From Cardiocondyla obscurior (Eukaryota > Arthropoda > Insecta > Hymenoptera > Formicidae), in contig NC_091884.1 in assembly GCF_019399895.1 (NCBI RefSeq), positions 2,048,501 to 2,112,500 of the forward strand: a DNA stretch of 64,000 bases. Direction: 5' to 3'. The position numbers and the translations under genes were made by a program. A model generated the notes under the pieces. The model was not told the origin of the DNA, did not search any database, and saw nothing but the letters and a program-made list of their open reading frames with translations. Positions 35,319 to 50,500 of the stretch are shown in pieces. Numbering within the stretch: position 1 is the first letter of the stretch; the number at the start of each line of letters is the position of its first letter.

Positions 35319-35560
35319 TCATGGATAGTCCGGGTGCATCAGATTGTACATGATCGCGAAGATCGTGCAGGCGGCATAGACGCCCAAGGCAACCCACCAG
35401 AGTAGCTGCTCGTGAAGCCGCTGCTCGAAGTTCTTCAGTACCAAGAGGCCGATCGTTAGGCCCGCCAGGGCGCCCGTCAGATGGGCGACGTACGACACCG
35501 GCGGGCCCATCTGCTCCGCGGCGTACCTGTCGTAGATCGCGAAGCCCACATCGGCGCTAG
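35319..35560 (-). CDS. rhomboid last coding exon with catalytic histidine
   Basis: This exon encodes 79 residues after one split codon, then TGA at 35319-35321. It contains VGFAIYDRY, the catalytic His within SYVAHLTGALAGLTIG, a charged loop (LKNFEQRLHEQ) and the final membrane helix. The acceptor is TTACAG. No AATAAA is close to the stop, so the 3' UTR is probably long. Confidence 0.95.
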
Positions 35561-38500
35561 CTGTAATCAGATATTAAAATTTTCATAAGAATATTAAAAT
35601 TTTCATACGATACATATGATTTTATTACGCTTATTAAAAATTGTTATGCACCATTTTCGAGAAGGTGCTATAAATGCTTCGTTTAATAGTAGCATTTATT
35701 AAATTTTGTAAAATAAATTTCGACTTCTACTACTTTTTATTTTTTTTCTTTATTAATTAGAATTTATAACTAACGGATCAGTAGATTAATTTCGACTAAG
35801 CAGAATAAAAAAAGAAAAAAGATAATGTTGAAAAGATGATGTTCTTATTGTGTCGTGCTTTCTCTTAAGATTCTTTTCTGGCTGCCTGCCGCCTCGGAAG
35901 TATCGATGAAAATGGTGCATAGTAAAGCGATAAGGAGGGCATAAGAGGAACAAGAAAAGAAACAAGAAAGTGAAAGAGACTAGAAGCGAAAAAAGTAAGG
36001 ATGCCACGAAGAGCCGAGCCGACGGCGAGCTTTGAGAAGCTCTCGAAGTGTCGTCGAGAGAAGAGCTTTCCTGCAGCTTCCTCAGCGACTTTTTTCTACG
36101 TCTGCGACTTTCGTCGGTGATTATGTAAGTTCGTTGTGCTCCCGTAAGAAATTTGCCTCTTCGTTAGTTAATGCAGAAATGAGCTTTGTACAGAATTGGA
36201 TCATCTTTCGCCTTTAGCTTCGAAACCCACTAAATATTTTAGCATCTCTTAGAAATGTTTTTTTAATTTTTTTTTAAATAAGTACCTGAGTGGAAATTTA
36301 TCTAGCTAATCTGATTTTGCAGTCGGTGGTTAGATCGCGCAGATTGTATCATTTATTTATAGAAACATTAATTTTCTTTAATTGCTAATTTAATCGCAAA
36401 CATTGAGTAATTTTGTAATTAAGCTTAAAGTTTTCGTTAACGTCAAAAGATATCAACTTAAAACTTATCGAGACAGTTGTAGTTTTGAGCAAGTGTACGA
36501 ATTCCGATGGTACATCCTTTATATTGTTTTCTTTCTGTTCTAGCTCAAACGCGATCTCTTTACGTCGCTGTTGCCGTTTAACTTGGATAGCAAGGCTGAG
36601 TTATACAACTCTTGAAGTAACAAAAGCTGCGGACCCTTTCTGAGCTTTTCCGTCTATCTGCTCTCCTAACTTTATTTTCCCCGGCTGCAATCAGTATATC
36701 CACGAGTATATCCATTATATAATATTCCATTGTCGTATCTTTTTCATCATAAGTGATCCTTCATTTCAGTACCGATTATGCTATCTATCTTCCATTTCAG
36801 TTTATATAATCCAGTTTTGATGAAACGCTGGATAAAAGCTAGTTAATATTAGCCAGTTAATAATGGATTACGCATTATTATATTTGAAGCACCCTTTAGT
36901 AATTTGCAGGCTCGATCTATTTCATTATTAAAATTAATCGTTATCAAAATCCACGATTAGACTTCGGCTGTTAATTAATTAAATGTCGTCTCCGTCTAAA
37001 TTACAATTAATTGCATAATTCAAAATTGCTGTAATGTAATCTTTAAAATATCGCGATTCTTTTTTCTTTTTTATTTTTTTAATTTTTAATCAAGCACACT
37101 CAGGGCACTGTCCTGATGACTTAATAAACACGAGTGCCGACACCGTGGCTCGCTTGAAAATTTGACGGAACAGCCACCTGTTCTTCTCGTGGCAAACAAT
37201 CCCAACGTCGGCGAAAATTCTCCGCGGCGATCACAGCGCGGAGCACACCTATCTTTTAATTAAAACTTCAGAATAGCGACGGCTTTCGTGGCTCCTCCCT
37301 TGCACTTTCCAGCTCTTATCGCGGAGAGAGGGAAGCGAGAAAATTGAAATTTTAGGAGAGGGTATCGAAACGAAGTGCGAGTAAAGGAAATCGAACAATT
37401 ATGACGACAACGAACGAAAGTAAAGGCAATCGTGAAAAAGATATTTAACTGCATTAACTATTTAGTAAAGAATAAAAATATCGTAATCGGCAAATTTAAC
37501 CATTGTTAATAATTCCACTAAATTTAATAAGTAACCTACAATTAATTTCGTCGCCGAGCTCCATTAATAAAAGAAAAAAAATCATCAACGCTACGAAATA
37601 TTTATCAAATATAAAAATTCAAATCTCCCCGGAACTCTCACACCCGGAGATCTGATTCGAGTTGATAGCGGCGCATTTTCTTCGCGTCTTAAGACGTTAT
37701 GGGAGGCGAGAGACATCTCGCCACGTCGCAGACTCCTGCGAGAACGTCATTTGCATTCGCGGCTGAACGGATGACCCGCTTCCATGTCGTGAGAGAGCGC
37801 GTTTATCGATCAAGCTCTACTTCGCTCGTCAAGCTCTCGGCGCCGGGATTACGATGTAATCCAAGTCGAAGCGCGTAGATCGGAACCCCTCCCCCCCCTC
37901 GGCCCGGGCTGTTACCACCCGCGGACAGAAACTATGCGAATATATTGGGAACGGTACGAGTGGGAGAATAGGGAGACGGAGAGGGAGAAAGCGACGGCGG
38001 ATATCCGAATCCGTGCTGACGGTAATCAACCCCTTAAACAAGGTTATTGAAGACTCGAGAGGCACCGTCGAGGTGAATTTGAGGCGACTCTAGGGCCACT
38101 AGAACCAGATAATGCACACGTACAGTAGCGGTCAGATTACGTGCTATACGGGGTCCTCGATACTAGAGTTCTACGTCTTTGCCAATATCGCGCTATTATT
38201 AAGCTACGTCGCCATAGGCGTCGCGTTCTGAGATAGTACTTTGTTCGAAAGGTCCGGCGTATTTCAATTTAATCCTTGAGAAACGTCTCCGCGAACCGGC
38301 GACCTTATTACGTAAAAAGACTAGCGAGAAAGGTGAGATACCGTTTTCAGAAACTGCTTCCTTGCTTTTTTCGATATTTTTTTCTCGATTTATTTATATT
38401 GAAGATTTAATCCTTGTCTGACTACGTTAGTGAATATGTTATAACACTTTTAAACTTCCGCGGTGAGAAAGAGTTTCTCCGTTATCTACATCGTTAAATT

Positions 38501-41500
38501 CGTAATAATCGTTAAAAAAATCTGTCGCATCGCGCGATTATTATTTTAAACGATATCGATCGATCGATGTATGTCTTTCGGTGGTAATTAATTTAATTTT
38601 TCGACGATTTGCCTGCTATGTTTGGATCTTAGTGAGGGACAAAGCGTGATTAATGCATTTTCGGCGCCAATGGTCAATCGTGACCGCTCTCGAAAGCAGT
38701 TCGACCGGAGATATCGAGCTGGCAGGTTGAAGGTAGATAGGATTGGCCGCGGTGGTTGCGGGCTGACGATCGAGGAAGTAGGGTCCACTTACCGATGACG
38801 AAGATGCCGATGAGCCGAACTATCCCGAACTCCATATTGTTGTAGTTGAGGAGAACGTTGGCTAGATGCGCTGCCAGAAGGGCGTAAACGCCCCCGCTCG
38901 CCCCGACGAGGTAGACGTCCGTGTCGAATACCGACGTGCCCAGTGAACCTGAAACCACAACAAATATAACTTTTTAATAGTTTCTTAATTACCGCTGCAA
39001 TTCTTATCCCTCATTCTTCTTCTTCTTTTTTCCCCTTTTTTTTTTTTTTTTTTTTTTTTTTGGACCAACGACCTAAGCGTACTTTCCCATTTTTCTCTCA
39101 ACAATAACAATAATTAATTATAAAATCTGACAGCCAGCACGTTGCTACATTAATTTAAAACATCGTTAAAATACTTCATTTTAAACAACCGAATATAAAA
39201 GTTCCGTGTCTGTAATTAGATTATTTTTCAATTATAGTTGAGTAAAGTATATTTTAATATTAAATTTGAAGAGCGGTGAAGTAATAAAAAAAATGCATTT
39301 TTACACATTATATTTTGCTATTATTCCACTTCTCTCAATTCATGAATATATGGAATTACGTAATCAACGAAATTTTTCGAGAGGAGAAAATCGAGTGGTT
39401 CTCATGAAACTGCGAATTTTTCCATCGAGTTTTGGTCATTGTCTGTCGAACTGCTCGTTCTAGAATAACCGCGAAGTGCAGAAAAAATTTTTTTTTTTTT
39501 TCGCTTTTGCCGCCCAGCGAATAAAATAAGAATAATATTCGTTCTCGACAACTCAAAAGTTCGCATGGCTCCGCGCTTCAGTTTAACGACGCCAAAAACT
39601 CTCTCTTTCTCTCCCTGCCCTCTTGTCCTTGCCCATCATTCTTCCTCCAGTTCGTTCGGAAACATCTGTTGCTCCACGTATAATGCGGAAAAAGCTCGTC
39701 AGAAAACGAGTAGTACGCGCCGTAGGAATTGGAATACGGGTGTACGAGAAGCTCATACAATTCAGTTTCCGCGTAACTTCTCTGTTTTTCATTTTTTAAT
39801 ATAATAATAAAAATTTCTTTTTTTTTCAACCGTAACTGTAAAATTTCGTAATATATTTTCAAGGGCCAAAAAACGTATATTAATAACGTTACAAAGGTAG
39901 AAACTCGAGTTAATTCCTACAGATCCCTATTCTCCTCTTTAATTAATATAATTTTCATATTCTCGCAAATATTTGCATCCATAGTGGACAAGCGCGTGTT
40001 GTTCCCGCAATACGCTCGCCATTTGGTCGATTCGCAACGTTGACAATACAAAGCGCTTCCGGGCGCTTATAATTAGCTCCGGTTATTAGAAACGGAATTA
40101 GGACCTGTCTCCAAGTACCTGTTGTAATTTGACAGACTGCCCATGGCGCACGGCTACGCTAGAGGATAGCCGACCAAGCTGCTGCAGTGCGCCCAAGATG
40201 CGCGATAACGAGATAATAGCCAATATAACGTCACAAATATGAGATTAATCTAATCGATACTTAGCGTACATTTCTCAACGTACAAATTGTAACTCCGTAA
40301 AAACATACGCCTTCGTCAATGCCTAAGATATTCGAATTATAAAAATCGTCGAGCAACGAAATTCGAGAGCCCGCGGCTCGCGAGTATCTAAAAAATATCT
40401 AAATATATCAAATAGCAATCCAATTATACGGGACAACAATGGAAGACAATTCGGCGCACGATAGTATCGCAATAACAGCGGCGCGTTCGACAAACTCTCT
40501 GCAATTCGCATGTACCGTACTCGCGTAACGTTGAAACGCCGTTCGTGGAACGGAGCGTGTAGCGCAGCGCGGAACAATTTCAACCCCGGGAGCAACGGTA
40601 ATGTATCAGACACACGATCGCGCTAGTTAAACATTAATATCGCGTCGGGCAGGCGGATGGTACTTGGAGAATCGATGCGGCGCCCGCCTATATATCGTGG
40701 GAAATGAGCGAGGACATTAGTCGCTTCCTACGTGGAAATGGTAGCGACTGGGCCGGGTGCTGGTGATTCGGCGCGTCTGGAAGCGGCCGGGTACCACCTG
40801 ACACCTGGGGAAACCTGCTGACCGCTCTCGCCCTACCGCGAACCTTAACCGCCCGGTCCACCTTTGATCCGTTCTAAATTACGAGTACCCCGCTCGAACG
40901 ATACGTCGCATCCACTCTGACGAGGCTGCGCGCCCGATTTATTAAGGCCGTCGCTCCTAATCCGTCGCTTGTTGATTTACGAGATGCGAGGGATTGCTTC
41001 CCTTCTTCCCTTCCCGTATTCCCTTTTAAGCTATGGAGATTCTTTCCGCGTAAACCGCAGTGCATTCTTTTTCATTTAATAAAAGATGTCGATTAATCGA
41101 TGGGTCTTGAATTTAAAAATAAAAAAAAAAAAATAAAAATACTTGTATAGAAATAAAAGATTCAATTATTTTTCAGAGAAATAAAAAAGAAGAAGAAGTA
41201 AGTAATATATTTATCAGAAGATAGACTGCGCTCTTTCCACGAATGTATTTTTAAGTTTCTTTTTAATTACGGATTCACGGATAACACCGTCGAAATACGC
41301 CGCGCGGCATTGTGTTAAACTTTGCGCGCGTGACAGCCTCGGTTTCTTGCGAAACCGACTATTCAATTGAATTCGTCGCTACGCACTGGTCATTAACACG
41401 CGACCTACATCGAGCCAGCAGCGGCGGCAAGCCTTCACGGAAGAGCCACGCGAAGCGCCCCTGTTTCGTAAACTACCTACACGGAGTTTCCGCAAAGCGC

Positions 41501-44500
41501 AAATCGCGTCTAAGCCGGTGTGCACCGGAGCGACGTGGAAATGCATTAAGGATGCAAACATCAATTCGTGCGAGTTCGCGAATGTTCCGAATTACCCGCA
41601 ATGAATTATTAGCGTCCGCTTAATAAATGATCGAGTCGCATCCAATCGGAACAAGGGAGCAATTATTCGAGACGCGTGGAATTAGATGGTTCAGAATGTA
41701 ATTACGATCGCGCACCGGCGAGTATCAATGTTAAACAATACCGCAAGAATTACAGCTGCGCCAATCGAGAATGTATAAATAATCAGCTCCGATAAAACTT
41801 AACGCGACGTAATGAAGAGACTCGATCGAAGACGCGATTGCAGATACATTAATGAAACGGCAGATCAATGTTTATTCTAACAGCCAACGATTATAAATCA
41901 TACGTACAATTAATAATAATTACATTACGCCACGTGCATCGTCTACAAATATGATGTACCTAATATAATAATCTCGCGCAGCTGCAATAGCGGTAATGCG
42001 ATAATAAAAGAGAGAATTTAGGGTCTCAACTGTCATCGCCAGTCTGTTTGTCGTCGTGCCATAGTTAATTGAAAGTTGAAGCACGCCGAGAGACCACTTT
42101 ACCCCCGGTGCACGACGGAACCATGCTTCTCTGTTGTAGTAATTGACTCGAGTTAACGGATACTAGCTCAAGAGGCTGCTGATTCCCTTCATCCGCTCTC
42201 CTCGGTCCAACTTAGACGATGCTGCGAGTATTTACGGTTTACCGTCATTTACCTAACCGAGACTATAGGAAACGAACCATACCAAGTGAATAGCTTATTC
42301 GAGTAACTATGCCAGATTAACAGATCAATACTACGCTGATTGGCTCATTTTAACATTCATTCATCGTTAGCAAGAATTACGTTCTCTCGAGATAAAAATA
42401 TTTATTTAGTATTATTTATTTGAAGTTTTTTTTATTTTTTATATATATATTTTTTTTATATATATTTTTTTTTCGTGGCTCTCTGCGTTAAATCTCATTA
42501 CGCTTTTAATAAATTTCGTACTATTCTGAATTTGATTTTTATTTAAAACGCTTTTCCAGACCAATTTAACTTGTTATTTTATTTTATTTATAATTTCTAT
42601 TTTTTGAACCAACATGGAACGCTGTATTAAAAATCGCGCAACTATTTTCGCGAATGTTACATGTTCCTGAAATAAACGGTATCGCTATGTTCGCGATTAA
42701 ATTGGTCTTGTAATTGTAAAGAACGTTCGTGGAATTAATTACGTACTTTCAATCGCCAAGTTACTTGTGTAAAAAAAAAAGAAGAAGAAGCGAGTATGTA
42801 AAAGGATCAAACGAGGATTTTGTACGCTTTCTAGAAACTATATAAGAGCGTATGTACGCGTATATACCGCATGCAGATAAGAAGAGAAAGAGAGAGAGAG
42901 AAAAAAAGTAGAAGCAAGATAGCAAGGTGCGTCATGAAAATTAGCGACCTAGCGTGAGGACGTGCGCGATGACTAAAGGAAAGCGGAAAAAAGGGAGAGA
43001 AAAAAAAAAAAAAAAAAAGAAGGATCCGCGAAGCGTAATGGAGTCCTTGCGGACTTCTCGTGGGTTATGAAATTCATCCGAGCCTTCGTTAGTGCCTTCG
43101 GCTTTGCCTTAAGGAAGAAAGCATGAAAGGAAGAGAAGTGGGTCGACGCGGTCTGCCAACGCGATGCACCAAGCGCGAGTTAATGTCTTCGCGACCTACT
43201 CCTATGATTACAACGCGTTGCAGCTTTATCCGTGCCTCCATCGTTCCGTAACTCGCCGCAATCAGTTCGTCCGACAATGAATATCGCCGTGATCACGCTA
43301 AGGAATATTACTGTTGACACTCGCGTGTTCAAATAAAAAGAAATTTCACGTCGTTCCGGTTAAAAAGCCCCGCAAATCTCTTTTTCGGTTTCCGCGAAAG
43401 GTTTCTCAACGTCGCCGAGATTTAACTTCTTAATAACTTACTTTAAAAGTATAATAATTGGCTCGTTCATCGACCGTTCCGTAATTCCAAGCTGAGACTT
43501 GACGCGAGGCAAAATTGTACATATATCTTTCAGCGTACGGAATATCATCGATTAACGACTCGTTGACACCAATAACAGACTCTGTTGGAACCAAACGGCG
43601 CGACGTGCAACAGGTGCAGCGAAACCAGCACGGAGGCAGCGTCCGATAGCAAAAAAAAAAAAAAAAAAAAAAAAAAGACACGAAAAGTGTTGGAGATGCC
43701 AAGCGCTCGTATGATTCCTGTCGTTTTCCAATTCTAAGGAATTTTGCACACCTCCCTCCCAAAGAATATAATATATACGACAATAGATCTGATTGCTAAA
43801 TGCGAAACGAGTCAAAAGACTTGTAACTTAAAAGACTTAATATCCCAGACATCTTTCTCTAAGAACATCTAGCTTTTTATTTCGTTCCCGTATAATAGAC
43901 TTTCTTAATCCTTTTGTTAATTCCGCGTTAAAAGAAAAGTTGAAATTTTACGTTTTAACGTACATTCATGTTCAGTTGCCGGCATTAAAATCTTATACAA
44001 CGTACAATAATACAGCAACATTGTAAAAAAAAAAGCATTAATCGACGACGTTGCGTTTTATTAACGTAATTTCTGCGCTCCGAGCGGGGAAACGGGGGGG
44101 AGGATCGCGAGAAACGCGGGTACCTCGACGCAAAATAAAATGCTTTCCACCGTATCGCGCGGGGTGGAGGAGAGGCAGGTGGGAAAATAGAGCGCACATT
44201 TTAGAATGCGTACGTGCCAGGCACGTCGATGCATTCGTAAAGAGCCCCTCTCTGGAGGCGAAAAACGGATGGGACGGCCGGAATGAAATGGCTGGAAAAC
44301 AACGAGCGTCGGAGGTTTTCTTTCGCTGCTCGGCGAGAGAACCAGCTCGATACGATCTCACGGCGTTAAAAAATTAGTAGTTAACCACTTAAGCGAGACG
44401 CCGACGTGAGTCACGGATACGGGCGTGCACCTTGTACCGGCACATTTTTCCACGTTTCTTTCTTTCCTTTTTTTTTTTATTTTTCTTTTTTATATTTATT

Positions 44501-47500
44501 TTTTATTTTATATGAAAGCGCACTTGTTCCTAAACGTTTCGGAACGTTACGTTTCCTACAAGCGAATTCCCACGATTCTGCATGCAAATTATTAATCGTC
44601 GTCTAAATATTACTGAATTAGAAACTCCGTTATTTTCTCATTAGCATAGCGCCGGAGAAAATATTTTTGCCCGTTAGAAACGTTCTCTCCGCGAACAAAA
44701 GTAAAATAATATAGCGCATTACCTCCTATTAATTACACAAACCTTAGCATTATCCGCGGCGGAAAATTAAATTGTATTAAACGAGTCACATGTACAATCA
44801 CTGTCCCTCACGCTTGTCAGATTCCCTGTTAAAGTCGTGCATTCGTTATTCGTATAAAAGCCTGCGCCGACAATCTATTTTGCAATCGTTGCCCCCGCTC
44901 GTCATTCGCGAGCGTAACAATAACGGATTCTCGCAATAAACCGCAATATAGAAACGGCGCCGGCAACATTAATCAGGCGCCAATTAGATATCCACCAATT
45001 TAATCCGCGATTGTTAACAAAGAAAGGACATTCGCGAGCAAGCCCCTTAGGAACAAAGGCGATTATCGTGCGAGAGGAACGCGGCGCGGATGTGCGGGAG
45101 GAGATGGAAAATCGAGCGTACACTGTTATACCTACGGGAGTGCGGGCGCGCCGTTGCATTCGTAAAGAGCTCTCGAGCGAGAAAAGCTACGGGAATGGAA
45201 AGCGACGGCGAGAGGACAGGGACAAAATGCGAGGCCTCCTCCCTTTTCCTATTCCCGTTACGCGCTCGCCGCCCGGTCCTGCCGTGCCACCGCGCGAAAT
45301 TCTAAGCCACGTCGCTTTCGCGCAAACGAGGTACGACGGCCGTCCGAACAGCCGAACGGCTCCGGGGATCGATAGCTTCGAATCGATAAACGTTCGGGGT
45401 GAGTAATATCGAATGTAAAAGCTTACTCAAATTCGCGAATATCGTTCGTACTACAAAATACAAGAAGCGCAACGGAATGGCATACTGTTAGGTACGCGAA
45501 CCGATCTCGTTGCAGCTTTATTTAAGTTCCTCATTAAAAATAAAATGAAAAAAAGAACCCTTTTAATTTGCATCGATCCCATCGCTATATCTTCGTCGAT
45601 GCAGTTATGCCGGCTGTTTTTGCATCTAGCCTCCGCGAGTAATGCGCCATGAATATACTCACTTTTAAACAAGGTATACCGACCTGAGAGCATATGTACG
45701 ACGCGCAACGTACGTACGAACGTCGCCGTTTTTACGTAACCCGATGCATAAAATATAATGTGTGAAGTACGTCCGGAGGTCGAGGAGAAAAAAAAAAAAA
45801 AAAAAAAAAGGACGAAAAGTCGTTGGAATTTTATGGTTACAGCGGCGATATTTATGATAGCGGGATTCTGACGTACATATGTAGCAACGGAATATGAGAG
45901 ATATGAATCGACATTGACGCTCTTTTTCTCTTTTATAGCGATCCTGTTCGCGACGGCGAGACTTCTCACTCTTGAGTGATTATGGAACATTCAAATCGCA
46001 TCATTTAATGGAAAAAAAAAAAAAAATTGTAATACTTATTAATTACGCGCCTGCGGCTATTAATATGTGCAATTGTATCGCAAGTATGTCACGAGAATAA
46101 ACGTTTTTTTTTATAACGTAATTGCGGAAAAAAAAAAATATAATATGTATAACGCCCTTAACATTTATCATTTCGTTGAGTATTTTATTTATCGAACATA
46201 TGTGTAAATTATTTGGTAATAGAATATCAGGAAGGTTCAATATTTATCGCAGAGACCGCGGAAAATATGTGTAACATAAATGTAATGACGTTTTAATATT
46301 AAACAAAAAAAAAATTTACTACGGTTATTATTACTTCATGGCGCTGTTGAATTTAATACATTTTCAACGACAAAATAAATTGGAAACGTGGCTTTTGTTA
46401 ACGTTCACGCCGTGCCAAAGATCCTTCTGCCTTTCGCTATTCCCGTACTAGATCGTTCCCACGTAATTACAATACTCACATTAATATAGTGAGCGCAATG
46501 CTGCTCGAAAATTATTCGTTCAAACCTAACGCGGTTAACGTTCCTATGTAGTTATATCCACCGCACAACAGTCGGATTGGTTCTCAAAAATAAAAAATTC
46601 ACGGCTGCGAGCATTCAATCTCGTGGAGAGCGGTGATTCAAAAATGCTGAAATTTTCAGCGCGCTCGTTATTTGCACCCAATTCTCTCTCTACCCTTTTT
46701 CTCTTTCGCGCACACGCATTTTTGCGAAACTTTCGGCATCCTGAGCGCGATCATCGACACGCAAAATTCCGGATCGAAAGCGAGGAGCTCGCCCCAGTAT
46801 CAACATTTTGTACATCCCGCATTTCGTCCCGTTGTTTTAATATCCCTTTGACGCGATGGCGGCAAGCTAGGTCCGCCGGCGTTTTTGAGCTGAAAATATT
46901 AAAACGGATAGAGGGATAGAGAAAAGCGCGCAACACATAAGCGCGTACGCGCAATACGCGTGCGTACACACGTGCGGATATATTTGCATGGGCACACAAA
47001 AGTGGCGAGCAAGAAAAGCAAAATCATCAGCACATCGATACATAGAGTGCATTCGTATTTTTCGCGATTAAAATGTAGTGTAAACGCCTTTCACTATCGC
47101 TATCCCTTTGTGTTCTCCACTCTTTTTTTTTTTTTTTTTTTTTTAATTTCCGATGAAATTGGCTATTGCACTCTTCCGCGAGTTAGCGCGACACGATCAG
47201 ACTTCGGAAAACCACGTATCGCGTCCTCGAAATGGAGTAAATTGCATTTCACCAATATCAGCAAGATTGGCTGTTAAAGTTATGTCCATTAAAAAAATAA
47301 AAAATATATTTTTTTTTCAAAAATGGAGAAAGAAACGATAAAAGTGTACACGTGTGATGCGTACTTAACAATGATACGAGAGGAAGTAAAAAATGCGCAG
47401 TGCAAGAGAAATGCAAATAAAATTGTTATCGATAACAACGACAACTCGACGAGATTTTTCCCGCAGACTTGACGTTCGTCGCCTAATTTAAAGTTTTTCT

Positions 47501-50500
47501 CGATCATCAAGCCCTCGCTGTCGCCGTACCGGGATGATCGAAAGAAATAAGTGGCTGGAGAGTCTCTAACGAGCCGGGACAACGCGATCTCGTGCTGAAA
47601 GAAAAGTTACAAGCGCGCAAAAAGAAAAAGAGGAAAAAAAAAAAAAAGAACTTAAAATATCGACTGGGTGCGCTATTGTAGTTGTCGTAGGCTATCTTCG
47701 AGTCGAGTTAATGCACCGGGGACTGGCCACACGCAGTCGTGAATACGAACAACGAGGCGCGTCGTACGACATGCAAATACCGTCGTATAATTGCTAGTGT
47801 CACGCAAACGACTCCGCAGCGTCGCGACGACGGGAACGGCGACGATGACGAGAACAACGACGATGACGATAATGACGGCGCTTCGACACGAAGCCGTTAT
47901 CAATTCCATGCGAGCACGTCGCAGAAAAATTCAACGAGACAAAATTAATTTCAGAATAAACGAACCGATAGTTTGATAATATTTGACAAGTTCGACGATT
48001 AAATATAATTTAAAAAAAAAAAAAAAAGAACATTTAATTTTACACTTAATAATTTCGAGATACGTTATCAACGTTCAGCTTTAATAATCAGATCATCTAC
48101 TCTTATTCTCAGCAACAGAAAATGTTTTATAAAACAAACGTATATGTTTATAACATACAATTTATTTATGCGCGTGTTAGCGCGAAATGGTTTATTTTGC
48201 GAATTTTATACGATGATAAATTTCTATCTCCTAGTGCACTTCGTTTCAACGTTCCAAATTTCCAAGTGAAAACGGTCGAGCAATAGAGAGGACAGGGAGC
48301 GCAGCTAGCAATAAGCGCGACGATGTCATAAACGACATTAATCCGCGCCACCTCGGAGAAGTGCATTTATAAGCTACTCCTGTTTCACGCCGCACTGAGA
48401 ATAATTTACTCTCATGTGGCGCACCAACCATATAATTTAAAACGTTGATTTTACATGCTTTATTAGTTCGATGATTATGTTTCCGCACGTTTTTTTTCCT
48501 TCCCTCCCGTCCTTTTTATTCAATATTGCAATGTATTAATTAATGCACGCAATATAACCAGCGTATTTTTGCTATTTTATAACAATAAAATGTATTTAAA
48601 ACGTACACGCATGATTGAAACAGTACATGACGAATATGATCGACTATATTAACTCTTGAATAAAAAAAAAAAAAAAAGAAAAATAATAAAAATATTTCCA
48701 ATCCCAGTAATATGTACGAATATTATTTTTCATTTAAAAGTGTGCGACAATAATACATGTTACATCATTTTAATAAGACGTAATAAACATTGTCGAATTA
48801 ATTAATATATTATTGGCATTTCAGTAATTAATTTGAACAAGTGACGACATGTAAAATTGTTGACGACATCGCGTATTATTATTAATTAATTTTTTTTTTT
48901 AAACATTTACGGAAAAAAACTTAATGTTTCCCGTTCGAGATTGATCGAATTTGTCGTCACAATTCGATTCCTACTAAAAGAATCGGCCGGTCAGAAGAAG
49001 AACGAGGGAGCGCGAGGTGCGCGAAGGCGCTGGCTCGATAAAAGGGAGAAGGGACCAAGAATGTTGATGCCATTGCACTTGCGTCGTTGCAATCGCATTA
49101 CATCGTCCCGACCGCGATGCATACAAAGTAATCTCGTCGCGGTGGGCCCAGACAAGCTGTCGCCGCGACGCATTCTTGCGGGTGATTTTAGGGGAACGGA
49201 GACGGAGATGCACCGTCGATTCGTTCGCGAGTGCACGGTTAGACAAAGACAATCGGAAATGTGCAATCGGGAAATTTCACGAGATATGAAAACGACGAAG
49301 AAACAGAGATGGCAGTCGACGGGATTCAGACGAGCTCGGACGGCCCTTTCGTTCGTGAATCGCAGCAGCGTGAAAAGCGCGAGGAAATACCCTCTTCTAC
49401 TTTCGCAGCTTCCGTACTTCCTTTTTTTTTTTGTAGTACATAAACGATTTATCACATCTACCCTTAGCGTATCGTTTAACTTTTTTTTTCTTTACTCTTA
49501 TATTTACGATTGCAATATATATGCTTTTTACTACGCGATATTTTTCCCGAGTTTCATTTTCGAGACAATCTTTATAGCGTTTACATTGCTTTGCACTCGC
49601 AACGTATACATATATTTTTGGACTTTTTCTACTGCATTATAATAACGTGAATGTATTAAAAAAAAAATAAAAAAGAAGAGAATATTCAACTAGTAGTAAC
49701 ATCGTCGCGCTACTTTGAAATTCCTATATCTTGGTTCTTCTATCTAATTCCTGAATCCTCTTTGTCCCCCGTCCGGCTAAAGTTAATTATTCATGCGGTC
49801 CATTTTGCCACGTTTTACTTTCATGACCGCTAATAACTCGGGATCTGCGTCTAATCGAATTTATGCAAATGACGATCAGATGTATACAAATACCTTTGCC
49901 CGCACACGTATCCCAGTGTACACGTTTTCGTATACACATGCACGTACACACGAGATAGAACAATTTACCGGAATTATTCGGTTGCCTTTGTTGTCTCGAC
50001 AAATATGCAAAAATGTTTTGCACAGAAATTGGTTAGAAAAGGAACAAACGCTATAATGTGAAAGTAGCAGTATTGCAGCTTAAAATTCTTAAATGATATA
50101 ACAATGTAACAAAGGCAATGTACGAAGATAGAGATTAATATTTTTATTCAGCACGATAAATTATTAAAAACGAAAAAAAAAAGAAAAAAGAAAAAAAAAA
50201 CGGTTCGCAGACAGAAACATTGGCAATATCGGGTTATTATAATTATTTGGAAAATGCACAAAATTACAAACTGAAAGCGTCCTGTTTCATTATTTAGCTG
50301 TCAGCGTACTTATATTAACATTAACGAATTTTAATTAAAACGGCTCGTTATAGCGGGCAGCATATGTTCAGATAATTAGCACCCTGTATATCTTGAACGT
50401 TTTGGACCTCAGTTATGGTATTCGCGTTTCGTGATATATCCGGCGTGCATATAGTATATGTGTACCGGATTTACAATCCCGGTGTTTCTCGAATTGTGCA

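Noticed and set aside
45451..45990. 179-codon minus-strand open frame
   Set aside because: It runs through a long homopolymer translated as poly-Phe, has no domain, and lies inside a rhomboid intron with no splice support.
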